Shown here: in pieces, positions 35,189-44,484 of the stretch
Position numbering within the stretch: the stretch's first letter is position 1
How the letters are laid out: each line of letters begins with the position of its first letter
NCBI GenBank assembly: GCA_964643965.1
Contig: CAZXVH010000016.1
Location: forward strand, 1-64,000
DNA length: 64,000 nt
Reading direction: 5' to 3'
Origin: GCA-2746795 sp964643965
GTDB taxonomy: Bacteria; Chloroflexota; Anaerolineae; Promineifilales; Promineifilaceae
The notes under the pieces: generated by a model
Told to the model about the DNA's origin: nothing
Seen by the model: only the letters and a program-made list of their open reading frames with translations
Database searches by the model: none
Position numbers and translations under genes: made by a program

Positions 35189-35569
35189 TTAGCAGCCAGC
35201 GGCCAAATAAGTTTGAATACGTGAGGGCAGGTCGAAAACGGGCGTCTCTTTGGTGAGAACATCTATAGCCCCAGCGGTGAGGCTGTTGTGCCGCGTTTCG
35301 TCCCGTTCATCAGCGGTATACATGACAATACAGGGCGGCGGCTTTTCATGTTCGGTGCGGATGCGGCGGCACACTTCGATGCCGTCCATGCCGGGCATCA
35401 TCACATCCAGCAGCACCAGGTCAGGCGTGTCTTCTGTGACCATGCTCAGCGCTTGACGGCCGTTGTACGCCCCGCGCACATTAAAGCCAGCCTGTTCAAG
35501 TATAATCCGGCATAATTCTACTAAGGAGGGTTCGTCGTCTACGACCAGGATTTTACCGATTAATTTCAT
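35189..35569 (-). CDS. Single-domain response regulator
   Basis: 126 aa CheY-like receiver only. Seen: acidic pair VDDEPS (about 10-15), phospho-acceptor Asp in VLLDVMMPGMDG (about 55), Thr in VMYTADERD (about 86) and Lys in VLTKETP (about 107). No output domain and no histidine kinase gene adjacent. Likely part of a phosphorelay encoded elsewhere. Confidence 0.92.
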   Translation of the reverse strand: MKLIGKILVVDDEPSLVELCRIILEQAGFNVRGAYNGRQALSMVTEDTPDLVLLDVMMPGMDGIEVCRRIRTEHEKPPPCIVMYTADERDETRHNSLTAGAIDVLTKETPVFDLPSRIQTYLAAGC

Positions 35570-35651
35570 GATAGGCTGATTTTAGAGGATAAATCGAGGG
35601 GGGTAAATAGGCTGTAAGACCCATTCACGAAGAGAAATTTGACGAGGTAAA

Positions 35652-35678
35652 AAACAGCCCGCTGTCTGCGGGCTGTTT
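35652..35678 (-). terminator. Rho-independent terminator of the cold-shock gene
   Basis: 11-bp perfect stem (35652-35662 with 35668-35678), loop of 5, followed on the minus strand by a run of U. Confidence 0.9.
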
Positions 35679-35682
35679 GTGT

Positions 35683-35916
35683 TTATTGGGTGACGGCGCT
35701 AAAACTTCGTTTGGCGATTACATTTTGGGCTTGCGGCCCTTTGCCGCGGTCTACCAGATTAAATTCCACCCGGTCGCCTTCATATAAATTACGATAGCCC
35801 TCCCCCTCAATGGCCGAATAATGAACAAAGACTTCTTGTTCGCCATCATCCGGGTTAATGAAACCGTATCCTTTCAGCCGACTAAACCACTTCACAACAC
35901 CTGTCGTTTTATCCAT
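35683..35916 (-). CDS. Cold-shock domain protein
   Basis: 77 aa, single-stranded nucleic-acid binding beta-barrel. Seen: TGVVKWFSRLKGYGFI (RNP1-like) and VFVHYSAI (RNP2), with extra C-terminal residues KRSFSAVTQ. The ATG at 35916 is set by GGAGGT 7 bases upstream. RNP1 has an Arg-Leu where many have Asn-Pro/Ala. Acts as RNA chaperone. Confidence 0.94.
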   Translation of the reverse strand: MDKTTGVVKWFSRLKGYGFINPDDGEQEVFVHYSAIEGEGYRNLYEGDRVEFNLVDRGKGPQAQNVIAKRSFSAVTQ

Positions 35917-36065
35917 CTTAGGTACCTCCGAAATTTTGCAAATCAAATGGGCGTCTGTGTTATGGGTATAGTTAACCGTTTTTTCAGGAGAGCGTCCATA
36001 AAGGGGACGTGAAAGAAGGGGGAAGGAAGCGTAAGGAATAGATAGAGATAGAGGAGAGAGGGGTT

Positions 36066-36794
36066 TTAGATGAGGCGGGGTTTGAGGGAAGCTTGAACCA
36101 GCACTTTGTCGGCGTTGGTGTTGGTGAAGCCGATTTCTTGGGCCAGGTTTTGGGAGGCGGTGTTGCTGGTGGAGACTTCGTAGAGGGGGGAACGGCCGTT
36201 CTCCAATACAGTGCCCACAATCGCCGACAGCACACTCACGCCTAAGCCTTGCCGTCGGTGCGCCGCCTCTGTGTTCACGGAGAGGCTGGCGTAAAGGGGC
36301 GACTGCCAGTTGATGCCGGCCGAAGCGATAACTTGCCCATCCTGCTGGGAGCGCACCACAAAACGGGGCAGGTCGTTGGGTCCATTGGCTTGCGTCACCA
36401 GCACATTGATCACCGGTTCAATGGTGCGCCGCTTGTAGCTGTAGAGATGAAACTGCTCCACAGTTTGCACGGCGAACAACGCTTGCAGCAGGGGAAGATA
36501 GTCGACGGGGGCTTGAATGATAACGGCCGTTCCCGGCTGCATCCCGTTATAAATAATCTCAGCACTGGTTTCCAGGTCGGCGATGGGCAGGCGCATCGTC
36601 ACCAGGGGACGGAACAAGTCCAGCCCGGTGCGTGAGAAGGTGACAAAGCCTGTCGCCCGTTCCGCGTCTGCAGGATAGGGCAGCACCGAAGATTTGCCGT
36701 CTGGATGGTGGACGGCGTAATAGGCGGCGGCGGCGTCGGCCGGGTCATCGCTCAATAAATGTTGAATAGCGCGTCGTCGTTCGTTCAGATTCAT
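36066..36794 (-). CDS. GNAT-family N-acetyltransferase
   Basis: 242 aa. The C-terminal half carries the acetyl-CoA binding pattern AAHRRQGLGVSVLSAIV (about 180-196) and SNTASQNLAQEIGF (about 215-228). The N-terminal half is less conserved. ATG overlaps the stop of the upstream nucleoside phosphorylase gene (ATGA), implying coupled translation. Substrate unknown. Confidence 0.86.
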   Translation of the reverse strand: MNLNERRRAIQHLLSDDPADAAAAYYAVHHPDGKSSVLPYPADAERATGFVTFSRTGLDLFRPLVTMRLPIADLETSAEIIYNGMQPGTAVIIQAPVDYLPLLQALFAVQTVEQFHLYSYKRRTIEPVINVLVTQANGPNDLPRFVVRSQQDGQVIASAGINWQSPLYASLSVNTEAAHRRQGLGVSVLSAIVGTVLENGRSPLYEVSTSNTASQNLAQEIGFTNTNADKVLVQASLKPRLI

Positions 36795-37525
36795 ATCGTT
36801 GTGAAAGCTTGTATGGCTATGTCGATGGCCGCGGCCACGGCCGTTTTCTTTTCAGCCACCATCAGCCCAAATGTCTCCGTATCTTCTGCCTGCTCGAGAA
36901 CATAACCATCGACGGCCAGGATGGCCGCCGTGTGCACCCGGCGCAGGCTGCCAATGAGAAAGAGAGCGGCGCATTCCATTTCTACTGCCAGCACGTTTGC
37001 CTGGGATATCAGCGCATAATCAGGCGTGTGGGCGTGGATAATACCGTTGTAAAAGGCATCGCGCGTCAGCACAAGGCCGGTGTGAGTGACTGCCTTCTGC
37101 TGCGTCGCTGCTTGCGCCAGCGCCAACGTTAACATGACATCGGCCACCGCCGGGTAGCCTTCTGGCGTCACTTCGCGGCCGTAGCCGGTGTGCTGCACAG
37201 CGGCGGTGGCAATGACCAGTTCGCCCGGCTTCACCGTTGGCTGCAAGCTGCCGCCCGTGCCCACCCGGATGATTTGCTGCGCGCCCGCCGCAATTAGCTC
37301 TTCAAAGGCAATGGCCGCCCCTGGCGCGCCAATGCCATGCGAGGTGATGGTGAGAGAACGGCCGTTTATCACCCCCACATACGTCCGATATTCACGCTGT
37401 TCCACGAGTAGTTGGTAGCTGTCTAATCGCTCCGCAATGGCGGTGGCTCGCGCCGGATCACCACACACGATAACGGCCGGGGAGATGCTGCCTGGGATAA
37501 GATGGGTGTGAGGTAAACGGTTCAT
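36791..37525 (-). CDS. Nucleoside phosphorylase, uridine-phosphorylase-like
   Basis: 244 aa. Cleaves nucleosides with phosphate to base and ribose 1-phosphate. Seen: CGDPARA (about 21-27), SHGIGAPGAAIAFEEL (about 61-76), IRVGTGGSL phosphate loop (about 85-93) and AVEMECAALF (about 177-186), the NP-I family markers. Could be uridine phosphorylase (udp) or a broad purine/pyrimidine type. Confidence 0.9.
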   Translation of the reverse strand: MNRLPHTHLIPGSISPAVIVCGDPARATAIAERLDSYQLLVEQREYRTYVGVINGRSLTITSHGIGAPGAAIAFEELIAAGAQQIIRVGTGGSLQPTVKPGELVIATAAVQHTGYGREVTPEGYPAVADVMLTLALAQAATQQKAVTHTGLVLTRDAFYNGIIHAHTPDYALISQANVLAVEMECAALFLIGSLRRVHTAAILAVDGYVLEQAEDTETFGLMVAEKKTAVAAAIDIAIQAFTTI

Positions 37526-37578
37526 AAAAAAGATTCGTGATGCGTGATAAAACCCTCACGCATCACGTTTCACGCTCT

Positions 37579-38580
37579 TTACTGCTGGAATTCCATACCA
37601 GACGGTTTGTTGTCCAGCAGCGCTTCCAATTTGTCCATCACGTCGTCGGTTAGTTTCTCTACCACGTCCATCGCCTTCATATTTTCCACCACCTGGCTGG
37701 CGCGGGACGCCCCCGTAATGACGGTACTGACATTCGGGTTCTTAAGACACCAGGCAATCGCCAACTGCGCCAGGGAAACGCCCAAGTCATCGGCTACGGG
37801 CGCCAGTTCGCGCACCGTTTGTAGCCGTTTTTGCCCTTTTTCACTTTCCACCATCTTGCGCAGCCATTCATAGCCGGGCAGCGTCAGGCGGGAATCATCG
37901 GGGATGCCATCATTATATTTGCCCGTGAGCAGCCCAGAGGCCAGCGGCGACCAGATGGTCGTGCCCAGACCCATTGCTTCGTAGAGACGGGCATATTCCA
38001 CCTCAACGGTTTGGCGGTGAAACATGTTGTACTGCGGCTGCTCCATGGTGGGCGGAATCAAGTTGTATTGGCGGGCGACGCCATATGCTTCCATCAACTG
38101 CTGCGCCGACCATTCGGATGTACCCCAGTAGAACACTTTGCCCTGCTGAATCAACTCCGTCATAGCCCGCACCACTTCTTCCATGGGCGTGTTGGGATCG
38201 GGTCGATGGCAGAAGTAGAGGTCGAGGTAATCGACTTGCAGCCGGACCATCGCCTGATGGCACGCTTCGTAGATATGTTTGCGGCTCAAGCGGTTCTGAT
38301 TGGGTTTGGGATTGGGCACAGAGCCGCCCCATACCTTGCTGGAAACGAGGAAACTGTCGCGCCGCCAGCCCGCTTTTTGCAGCGCTTCACCCATAATCGT
38401 TTCCGCTTGACCGTGCGCATATGTTTCCGCATTGTCGAAGAAATTGACGCCGGCGTCGTAAGCGGCCGTCATGATTTCCAGCGCCTCATCGACGCCAAAT
38501 TGCGTACCAAATGTAACCCAGGCCCCAAAAGAGAGGGCGCTTACTTTTAAACCAGATTTTCCTAAATGACGATATTCCAT
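37579..38580 (-). CDS. Aldo/keto reductase, potassium-channel beta-subunit-like
   Basis: 333 aa TIM-barrel NADPH oxidoreductase. Catalytic tetrad visible: Asp and Tyr in FFDNAETYAHG (about 49-58), Lys in VSSKVWGG (about 80), His in YFCHRPD (about 122). The FDNAETY signature and length put it with the YghZ/Kv-beta branch. Substrate unknown. Confidence 0.93.
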   Translation of the reverse strand: MEYRHLGKSGLKVSALSFGAWVTFGTQFGVDEALEIMTAAYDAGVNFFDNAETYAHGQAETIMGEALQKAGWRRDSFLVSSKVWGGSVPNPKPNQNRLSRKHIYEACHQAMVRLQVDYLDLYFCHRPDPNTPMEEVVRAMTELIQQGKVFYWGTSEWSAQQLMEAYGVARQYNLIPPTMEQPQYNMFHRQTVEVEYARLYEAMGLGTTIWSPLASGLLTGKYNDGIPDDSRLTLPGYEWLRKMVESEKGQKRLQTVRELAPVADDLGVSLAQLAIAWCLKNPNVSTVITGASRASQVVENMKAMDVVEKLTDDVMDKLEALLDNKPSGMEFQQ

Positions 38581-38596
38581 GTTTTGCTCCTTTTTG

Positions 38597-38926
38597 CTAT
38601 CTGTTTACTTGAAAGTGGCTCCCAAAATCATCCAGTTCGTTCAAACCAGCTTCGGTGATTTGCAGGCGGTAAAGTCCCTTAAAATCAGTAGGATCGGCCG
38701 GTACGCCTTTGCGTAAAATCACAATCTTACCGGTCACCGCCAACTGCTTACTGGTTAGACGAATGCGCTTGGTTAACGTCTGCCAAAAGTCCGGCAAAAT
38801 GGTGCGGGCCACCTCCTCCGGTTTCACAACATCCTCTAAGCCTGCCTGGCGGCACATCGCTAAAATAGTGTCACGCACTTCATCATCGCTTACTTTGCGT
38901 GGTTTCTTCGGTAATTCTCTGGCCAT
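38597..38926 (-). CDS. DUF3253 protein
   Basis: 109 aa from the ATG at 38926 (GAGGAGA upstream). Pattern of a small winged helix: DEVRDTILAMCRQAG...VKPEEVARTILPDFW...IRLTSKQLAVTGKIVILRKGVPADPTDFKGLYRL. This matches DUF3253, usually a short helix-turn-helix protein of unknown role. The longer ORF start at 39064 lies in repeat family 2 and is rejected. Confidence 0.82.
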   Translation of the reverse strand: MARELPKKPRKVSDDEVRDTILAMCRQAGLEDVVKPEEVARTILPDFWQTLTKRIRLTSKQLAVTGKIVILRKGVPADPTDFKGLYRLQITEAGLNELDDFGSHFQVNR

Positions 38927-38948
38927 AATCCAATATCTCCTCGTAAAT

Positions 38949-39003
38949 GTAGGGCGGACAGTTTGTCCACCCTGTGCGGTCTGGCAGACCCCGCTCCCAT
39001 TTT
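38949..39003. repeat. Dispersed repeat, family 2 copy B
   Basis: GGGCGGACAGTTTGTCC...GGTCTGGCAGACC...CGCTCCCA; inverted relative of 17581-17640. Lies just upstream of the DUF3253 gene. Confidence 0.65.
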
Positions 39004-39306
39004 CATTCATCGTAGTTTCGGCGTGAACGATGTTCGAGCCTGTTGGCAGCCAAACAGCATACATCCTGTATAGAATTGTTTCACAAAACAGGGCATCGGT
39101 CTACCAACAATACCACAAAGCGGCGTATGGCTACTCGCTGGCCGCTTTCTGACCGTGCCACCTCTATGGCCAATGTGAAAAAGATGTGAATGCTGCCTAC
39201 CTTTAACAAAACGCTTAAGGGAATAGGACTAGAGTAACGGTAACTTATAAGCGTCTGTGGTTGTGTGCCGCAGCAGCGCTCGCAAAATCAGGTCGAGGAA
39301 ATTTGA

Positions 39307-39516
39307 ATGAAGCTCACCATTACTGCGGATATTGTCGATGACCCAGGTCTGGCCCGTTATTTGGATCGCTGTTTAACGGTGTCGGATAAACAAGCGCTGA
39401 TCAAAACGGCCGTTTACGCCACTTTGCAAGACCTCATCTCCTATTACGACGGCGACTATCGTCACCTCGACATCCAGTTAAAACTGGAACAGCAAGAGCG
39501 AACCAATATTCAGTGA
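39307..39516 (+). CDS. Small hypothetical protein
   Basis: 69 aa, not recognised. An acidic protein with a short helical core (SDKQALIKTAVYATLQDLISYY). Preceded by GAGGAAATTTG, a fair ribosome site. Contains one palindrome inside the coding frame (KTAVYA). Could be genuine; there is no neighbour in operon. Confidence 0.5.
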   Translation: MKLTITADIVDDPGLARYLDRCLTVSDKQALIKTAVYATLQDLISYYDGDYRHLDIQLKLEQQERTNIQ

Positions 39517-39586
39517 ACAGAGATCGGTGAACAGTAAACAGTCGCTAATCCCCAACCCGCAATCCCAAATCCGCAATCCGCAATCC

Positions 39587-41470
39587 TCAATTCCCTTGCT
39601 GCGCCCATTGCATCGTATATAAATTGTAATAACGTCCCTTTTGCGCCAATAACTCTTCGTGCGTCCCTTTTTCCACAATACGGCCGTCAGCCAGCACCAC
39701 AATCTGGCTGGCATTGATAATGGTACTCAAGCGATGGGCGATGACAAAACTGGTACGCCCTTTCATCAACGTTTCCAGCGCTTGTTCAATCAGCTTCTCC
39801 GTGGTGGTATCTACGCTGCTGGTCGCTTCATCCAGGATGAGAATGCGCGGGTTTGACAACAGGGCGCGGGCAAAAGAAACAAGTTGGCGCTGGCCCACGC
39901 TCAGATTCTTCCCACCTTCCTCTACTATTGTGTGATACCCATCTGGCAGCCGTTCGATAAACGCATCGGCCCCCACCGCTTTTGCCGCCGCTTCAACCTC
40001 TTCTTGGGTGGCGTCTAAACGGCCGTAATGAATATTATCGGCGATAGAACCGGCGAAGAGAAAGGTATCTTGCAGCACAATACCCAACTGTTCCCGCAAA
40101 CTGGCGCGGGTGACATCACGAATGTCATAGCCATCAATCAGCAATTCACCATCTGTAATCTCAAAAAAGCGGGAGAGCAAACGGATAATGGTGCTTTTGC
40201 CGGCCCCCGTTTCTCCCACCAGAGCGATGCGTTCACCCGGTTCGGCGTGCAGCGTCACATCTTTAAGAATCAACTGCTGCGGGGTGTAACCAAAATTAAC
40301 GTGGTTAAATGCCACCCGTCCTACAATAGGCGGTAGGGGTATGGCTCCAGGCGCATCCTGAATCTCTGGCGTCGTATCAAGCAGGCCAAAGATGCGTTCG
40401 CTGGCGGCCATCGTCGCCTGAAACACGTTATACCGCTGCGCCAACTCGCGGATGGGCTGGAAAAAGCGTTCCACATACAAGACAAAGGCGATCAGCATAC
40501 CGGCCGTGAGGCTGTCTTGTAGCACCAACCACCCTCCGGCCACGACCACCAGCGCCGTGGCCAGCGATCCCAGAAAATCAACGCCGGGGAAAAACAGCGC
40601 CGCCAGACGCGTCGCATCGATATTGGCGTCAAAATAAGAATGATTTAAATCGTCAAAGTAAGCGGCATTCATGCTTTCCCGAGTAAAACTTTTGGTGACA
40701 CGGATGCCGGAAATGGATTCGTTAAGATTGCCATTGATAAGAGACAGTCGCTGCCGGGTAGCACGGTAAGCGTAACGCACCCGCACCCGCCAATAATTGG
40801 TGAGGATCAGCATCAACGGCAGCACGGCAAAGGAGACCAGCGCCAACTGCCAGTTCATCGCCACCATAACGAATACGATGCCGATAAGGATAAAGAAAGA
40901 GCGAAATAAGCCGGTAATCGACCAGGTGATAAAGTCTTGCAGCACGCCCACATCGCTGATGAGACGGCTCATCAAACGGCCGACGCTGTAATTGTTGTAG
41001 AAACTTAGCGTGAGCGTGTGCAGATGACGGAAGAGTCGGCTGCGGAAGTCAGCCACTACTTTAGTACCCACAAACGCCATGAGGGAAATGCGGGAACGAT
41101 TGGTTATCCACTCAAAAACGGCCGCTGCCAGGAAAATAAGTGACCAGGTGCGCAATGTTTGCAGTGAACCAGCACGGATACCAGTGTCAATGGCTTGACC
41201 AATAATCCAGGGCTGGGCTACGCTCAACAGAGAGCTAATAATCATCAAAATAATTGCCAGGATGAGCTTGGTTTTGTAAGGTATGAGAAAACCACCAAGT
41301 CTGCGCACTAAACGGCCGTCATACGCCTTGCCGATCAGCACATCTTCTTCTTCATCATCCAGCATCGTTCGGATCCTTTCTTCTCGATCCTGGCGCTCTT
41401 TTTCTTCAATGTCCAGTCCGGTATCGTAGATACGTTTCTGGGACTTCTCATCTTTCAGTGAATCAGCCAT
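39587..41470 (-). CDS. ABC exporter half-transporter with canonical ATP site
   Basis: 627 aa. N-terminal six-helix ABC transporter membrane domain (about 65-370), then nucleotide-binding domain: Walker A GETGAGKST (about 420), signature LSVGQRQL, Walker B ILILDEATSSVD with catalytic Glu intact, and His of the switch in VIAHRLS. The 60-residue acidic N-terminal extension is unusual. Start codon overlaps the stop of the partner gene (TAATG). Confidence 0.93.
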   Translation of the reverse strand: MADSLKDEKSQKRIYDTGLDIEEKERQDREERIRTMLDDEEEDVLIGKAYDGRLVRRLGGFLIPYKTKLILAIILMIISSLLSVAQPWIIGQAIDTGIRAGSLQTLRTWSLIFLAAAVFEWITNRSRISLMAFVGTKVVADFRSRLFRHLHTLTLSFYNNYSVGRLMSRLISDVGVLQDFITWSITGLFRSFFILIGIVFVMVAMNWQLALVSFAVLPLMLILTNYWRVRVRYAYRATRQRLSLINGNLNESISGIRVTKSFTRESMNAAYFDDLNHSYFDANIDATRLAALFFPGVDFLGSLATALVVVAGGWLVLQDSLTAGMLIAFVLYVERFFQPIRELAQRYNVFQATMAASERIFGLLDTTPEIQDAPGAIPLPPIVGRVAFNHVNFGYTPQQLILKDVTLHAEPGERIALVGETGAGKSTIIRLLSRFFEITDGELLIDGYDIRDVTRASLREQLGIVLQDTFLFAGSIADNIHYGRLDATQEEVEAAAKAVGADAFIERLPDGYHTIVEEGGKNLSVGQRQLVSFARALLSNPRILILDEATSSVDTTTEKLIEQALETLMKGRTSFVIAHRLSTIINASQIVVLADGRIVEKGTHEELLAQKGRYYNLYTMQWAQQGN

Positions 41471-43251
41471 TAGTTATCCCCAGACTCAAGACGCTGCTGT
41501 AAGGCCACAAACGCTTCCTGATCTCTCAACTGCAAATCATAAATCTCGCGGTACAGACCATTTTGGGCCAACAACGAATCGTGCTGTCCCCGTTCCACAA
41601 TACGGCCATGATCCAGCACCAAAATGTAATCGGCGTTTTTAAGCGTGAGCAAACGCTGCGCAATAATAAACGTGGTGCGCCCTTCCATGAGCGTGGCCAG
41701 CGCTTGCTGAATAAGATGTTCCGTTTCCGTATCTACGCTGCTGGTGGAATCATCCAGGATGAGGATGCGTGGATCATTAAGCAGGGCGCGGGCAATCGCC
41801 ACCCGCTGTTTCTGACCCCCGCTCAAGGTGACGCCCCGTTCACCTACCCGCGTATCATAACCATCTTCCATATTCAGAATAAATTCATGCGCGTGGGCCG
41901 CTTTGGCGGCGGCAACAATTTCTTCCATACTGGCGTTGGGACGGCCGTAAGCGATGTTTTCGCTAATACTTTGGCTAAATAAGAACGGGTCTTGCAAGAC
42001 AATGCCAATGTGTCGTCGGAGATCATTCAGCTTAAGATCCCGCACATCATGCCCATCCAGCAAAACACGTCCTTCCGTGGCGTCATAAAAGCGCGGCAAC
42101 AAATTGGTGACGGTAGACTTTCCGGAACCGGTGGGGCCAATCAAAGCTACTTTTTGGCCTGGTTTAGCGTAAAAATTAACATCCTCCAATATTTTGACGC
42201 CGCCGACATAGGCAAAGCCCACATGTTCAAATTCCACTTCCCCTTTTGCCACTGGCAGTGAGATGGCATCAGGGCGAATATCAATTTCATTAGGAGTATC
42301 GATAATTTCAAAAACGCGAGTGGCGCTGGCGCCGGCCGTTGCCATCAGATTCACCAGAAAGCCCAAACGCTGCACTGGCGCCGATAACATCAAAATGTAT
42401 GAGATCATGGCAAAGAGTGTGCCCACACTAATAGCGCCATCCAGAGCCTGGGGACCGCCAAACCAGAGCAGCAAGAAGATGCTCAAAGCGACCAAAAAGG
42501 TGAAGAAAGGCCAGTTGTTGGCCCAGGTTTGGATGAGGGTATAACGCCGGTCAAACCATTCATCATTGTCGCGATCAAATTTTTGCAGCTCATGGGGTTC
42601 GCGGGCAAACGCTTTAACCACGCGAATACCGGTGAAACTTTCCTGCATGGTGGTGGAAAGCACGCCCATCTGTTCTTGAATGCTCTTAAACATAGGGCGT
42701 ACGGTGCCACCAAAACGAATGGTGGCCATGAGTAGAATAGGGAACGGCAGCAGCGCCAGCAGCGCCAACTGCCAGGATTCCCATAACATGGCAATGGTGA
42801 CGCCCCCTAACAGCAGCAAGGCGGCCGTGAGATCCATTAAACCGATGCCAATAAAACGTTCGGTTTCAGCAATATCACTGGTGGCCCGGCTCATTAAATC
42901 GCCGGTGTGAGTACGGTCATGGAAAGCAAAGGGCAGATGCTGCACAGCATTATAAAATTCATTACGCAAATCATAAGCGACGCGGTGGGTCAGCCATTCG
43001 CCGTTAAAGCGCTGTCCAAACTCGGCGACAACGCGGATAAGGGCAATTAATAATATCAGCCCGCCGACCGCAAAGAGAGCTATTGCCCGGCCATCCGCCA
43101 GGCCGGTATCAATCGCGAACTTTATCAATTGGGGAATAAGCAGGTTGAGTAAGGTTGCCAGCAACATGCCAGCGTATCCCAGGAATAATTGCCGGGGATA
43201 AGGTTTTAAATAGCCGAACAATCTTTGATAGACTTCTGGTTTTTTGTGCAT
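41470..43251 (-). CDS. ABC exporter half-transporter with degenerate ATP site
   Basis: 593 aa. Same layout: six-helix domain (about 15-310), Walker A GPTGSGKST, signature LSGGQKQR. Walker B reads ILILDDSTSSVD, with Asp in place of the catalytic Glu, and the switch position is IIAQRLL (Gln instead of His). Both changes are typical of the degenerate half of heterodimeric exporters such as TM287/288 or BmrCD. With the downstream partner it likely forms a lipid or multidrug exporter. Confidence 0.93.
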   Translation of the reverse strand: MHKKPEVYQRLFGYLKPYPRQLFLGYAGMLLATLLNLLIPQLIKFAIDTGLADGRAIALFAVGGLILLIALIRVVAEFGQRFNGEWLTHRVAYDLRNEFYNAVQHLPFAFHDRTHTGDLMSRATSDIAETERFIGIGLMDLTAALLLLGGVTIAMLWESWQLALLALLPFPILLMATIRFGGTVRPMFKSIQEQMGVLSTTMQESFTGIRVVKAFAREPHELQKFDRDNDEWFDRRYTLIQTWANNWPFFTFLVALSIFLLLWFGGPQALDGAISVGTLFAMISYILMLSAPVQRLGFLVNLMATAGASATRVFEIIDTPNEIDIRPDAISLPVAKGEVEFEHVGFAYVGGVKILEDVNFYAKPGQKVALIGPTGSGKSTVTNLLPRFYDATEGRVLLDGHDVRDLKLNDLRRHIGIVLQDPFLFSQSISENIAYGRPNASMEEIVAAAKAAHAHEFILNMEDGYDTRVGERGVTLSGGQKQRVAIARALLNDPRILILDDSTSSVDTETEHLIQQALATLMEGRTTFIIAQRLLTLKNADYILVLDHGRIVERGQHDSLLAQNGLYREIYDLQLRDQEAFVALQQRLESGDN

Positions 43252-43343
43252 GTTTTTTGCATCCCTTATATCGGGGTCAATTCTGTGGATTTTAAAGCCA
43301 GCGTAAAATAGCCTGTGATTTTACCACGAATAAGTCATAATCT

Positions 43344-43373
43344 ATTAGTATTAGACAAACATCTAATACTAAT
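43344..43373. promoter_or_regulatory. 12-bp perfect inverted repeat upstream of the ABC operon
   Basis: ATTAGTATTAGA (43344-43355) and TCTAATACTAAT (43362-43373) around a 6-base loop. Lies 90 bases upstream of the leftward ABC genes. Resembles an operator for a dimeric repressor (MarR/TetR style) rather than a terminator. Nothing else recognised in 43252-43590 apart from leader sequence of the next gene. Confidence 0.6.
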
Positions 43374-43590
43374 TTCATAGTGTAACGTGAAACAGGCGGA
43401 TAAGCTAAGAAAATCCTCTACTCGAGTACCAATTGCTTGCCAACTGAGGGAACTTGATTTAAGATGTAACCCTGTTACAGGAGAAGGGAATATCCAACGG
43501 GTATTTCTCATTTACCAAATTTCTCATAGCATAGGCTTCTCTGTCTTGATTGGCAGGGGGCAAAATTATATGCAGAAGGAAGGAAATACA

Positions 43591-43785
43591 ATGGCATTTA
43601 GTTTTACAAATTCCAAAGACAAGACCTATTATCTTCACAAGAAAGACACGACACTGAAGAACGGCCGTCAGCAGACGATCTATTTCTTCGCCAAAGAGAT
43701 CAAAGATGGCTCATTAGATAGTGTGCCTGAAGGCTATGTTGTATCCGAAAGCCGTAATGGTTTGCCCGTTTTGAAGAAAGGCTAA
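43591..43785 (+). CDS. Small conserved hypothetical protein
   Basis: 64 aa from the ATG at 43591, GGAAGGA 7 bases upstream. Reads MAFSFTNSKDKTYYLHKKDT...QTIYFFAKEI...VPEGYVVSESRNGLPVLKKG. Similar small proteins are frequent in Chloroflexota (recalled, not searched). Basic, probably one beta-sheet. The longer open frame upstream lacks family sequence. A strong terminator follows. Confidence 0.78.
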   Translation: MAFSFTNSKDKTYYLHKKDTTLKNGRQQTIYFFAKEIKDGSLDSVPEGYVVSESRNGLPVLKKG

Positions 43786-43812
43786 AATCTACTTCTTAAT
43801 CAAACCAAAATA

Positions 43813-43847
43813 AGCCCTTGTTGTCATTGACAGCAGGGCTTTTTTTG
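43813..43847 (+). terminator. Rho-independent terminator
   Basis: AGCCCT...AGGGCT outer stem with an inner TGTTGTCA/TGACAGCA stem, then seven T. Confidence 0.88.
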
Positions 43848-44006
43848 ATCGGATTTAAGCTTGCCAGACTGAGCCGGTCATGATATATTTCTCTTCCTAG
43901 CCCGCCTGTCGGGTTATTTTTATGTGGCATCTTGATGATGTCATATAAAACAAGATATCATATTAGCAGGGTAGACGCCTGAATTATTTTGTTGGAGAAT
44001 TAGGTT

Positions 44007-44363
44007 ATGTCTGATTTATTATTGAAAGCATTTGATAGTGAAGTGAACGAGAATTTACCGAATTTGCAGGTAGGCGACAATGTCACGGTGCATCTGCGCA
44101 TCAATGTAGGCGACCGCAACGAGCGTGTGCAGTTGGTTCGTGGCATCATCATTCGTTTGCGCAACGGCGGCAACAATAAAAACTTTACGGTGCGCCGTGT
44201 GGCTTCCAATGGTATTGGCGTAGAGCGCACTTTCCTCTTCAATTCCCCGCGCATTGAGAAGATTGAGATCCACCGCCATGCCCATGTACGCCGGGCGCAG
44301 CTCTATTATCTGCGTGAACGCACCGGTAAATCTGCTCGTTTGCGCGAAAAACGTGCCTTTTAG
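44007..44363 (+). CDS. rplS: Ribosomal protein L19
   Basis: 118 aa. 50S subunit protein at the 30S interface. Seen: VGDNVTVHLRI...GDRNERVQLVRGIIIRLRNGG, FTVRRVASNGIGVERTFLFNSPRIEKIEI, RRAQLYYLRERTGKSARLREKR, all canonical. Ribosome site TTGGAGAA before the ATG. Followed by an intrinsic terminator, so it appears monocistronic rather than in the usual rpsP-trmD operon. Confidence 0.98.
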   Translation: MSDLLLKAFDSEVNENLPNLQVGDNVTVHLRINVGDRNERVQLVRGIIIRLRNGGNNKNFTVRRVASNGIGVERTFLFNSPRIEKIEIHRHAHVRRAQLYYLRERTGKSARLREKRAF

Positions 44364-44439
44364 CATTTGGGTATGAGGAATGGGGATAAATTTTCCCGTC
44401 CTGCTAACCTGCTGCTATTTTTAAAATTATTTATTTGTG

Positions 44440-44470
44440 GGTGAAGGCTAAACAGCCTTCACCTTTTTTT
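44440..44470 (+). terminator. Rho-independent terminator of rplS
   Basis: 10-bp stem GGTGAAGGCT/AGCCTTCACC, loop AAAC, followed by seven T. Confidence 0.93.
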
Positions 44471-44484
44471 GCTTTAGGACGGCT

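Noticed and set aside
37831..38550. 239-aa plus-strand frame
   Set aside because: Antisense shadow of the aldo/keto reductase gene.
43387..43590. N-terminal extension of the 64-aa protein
   Set aside because: Residues 1-68 of the longer frame lack family sequence and a strong ribosome site precedes the inner ATG.
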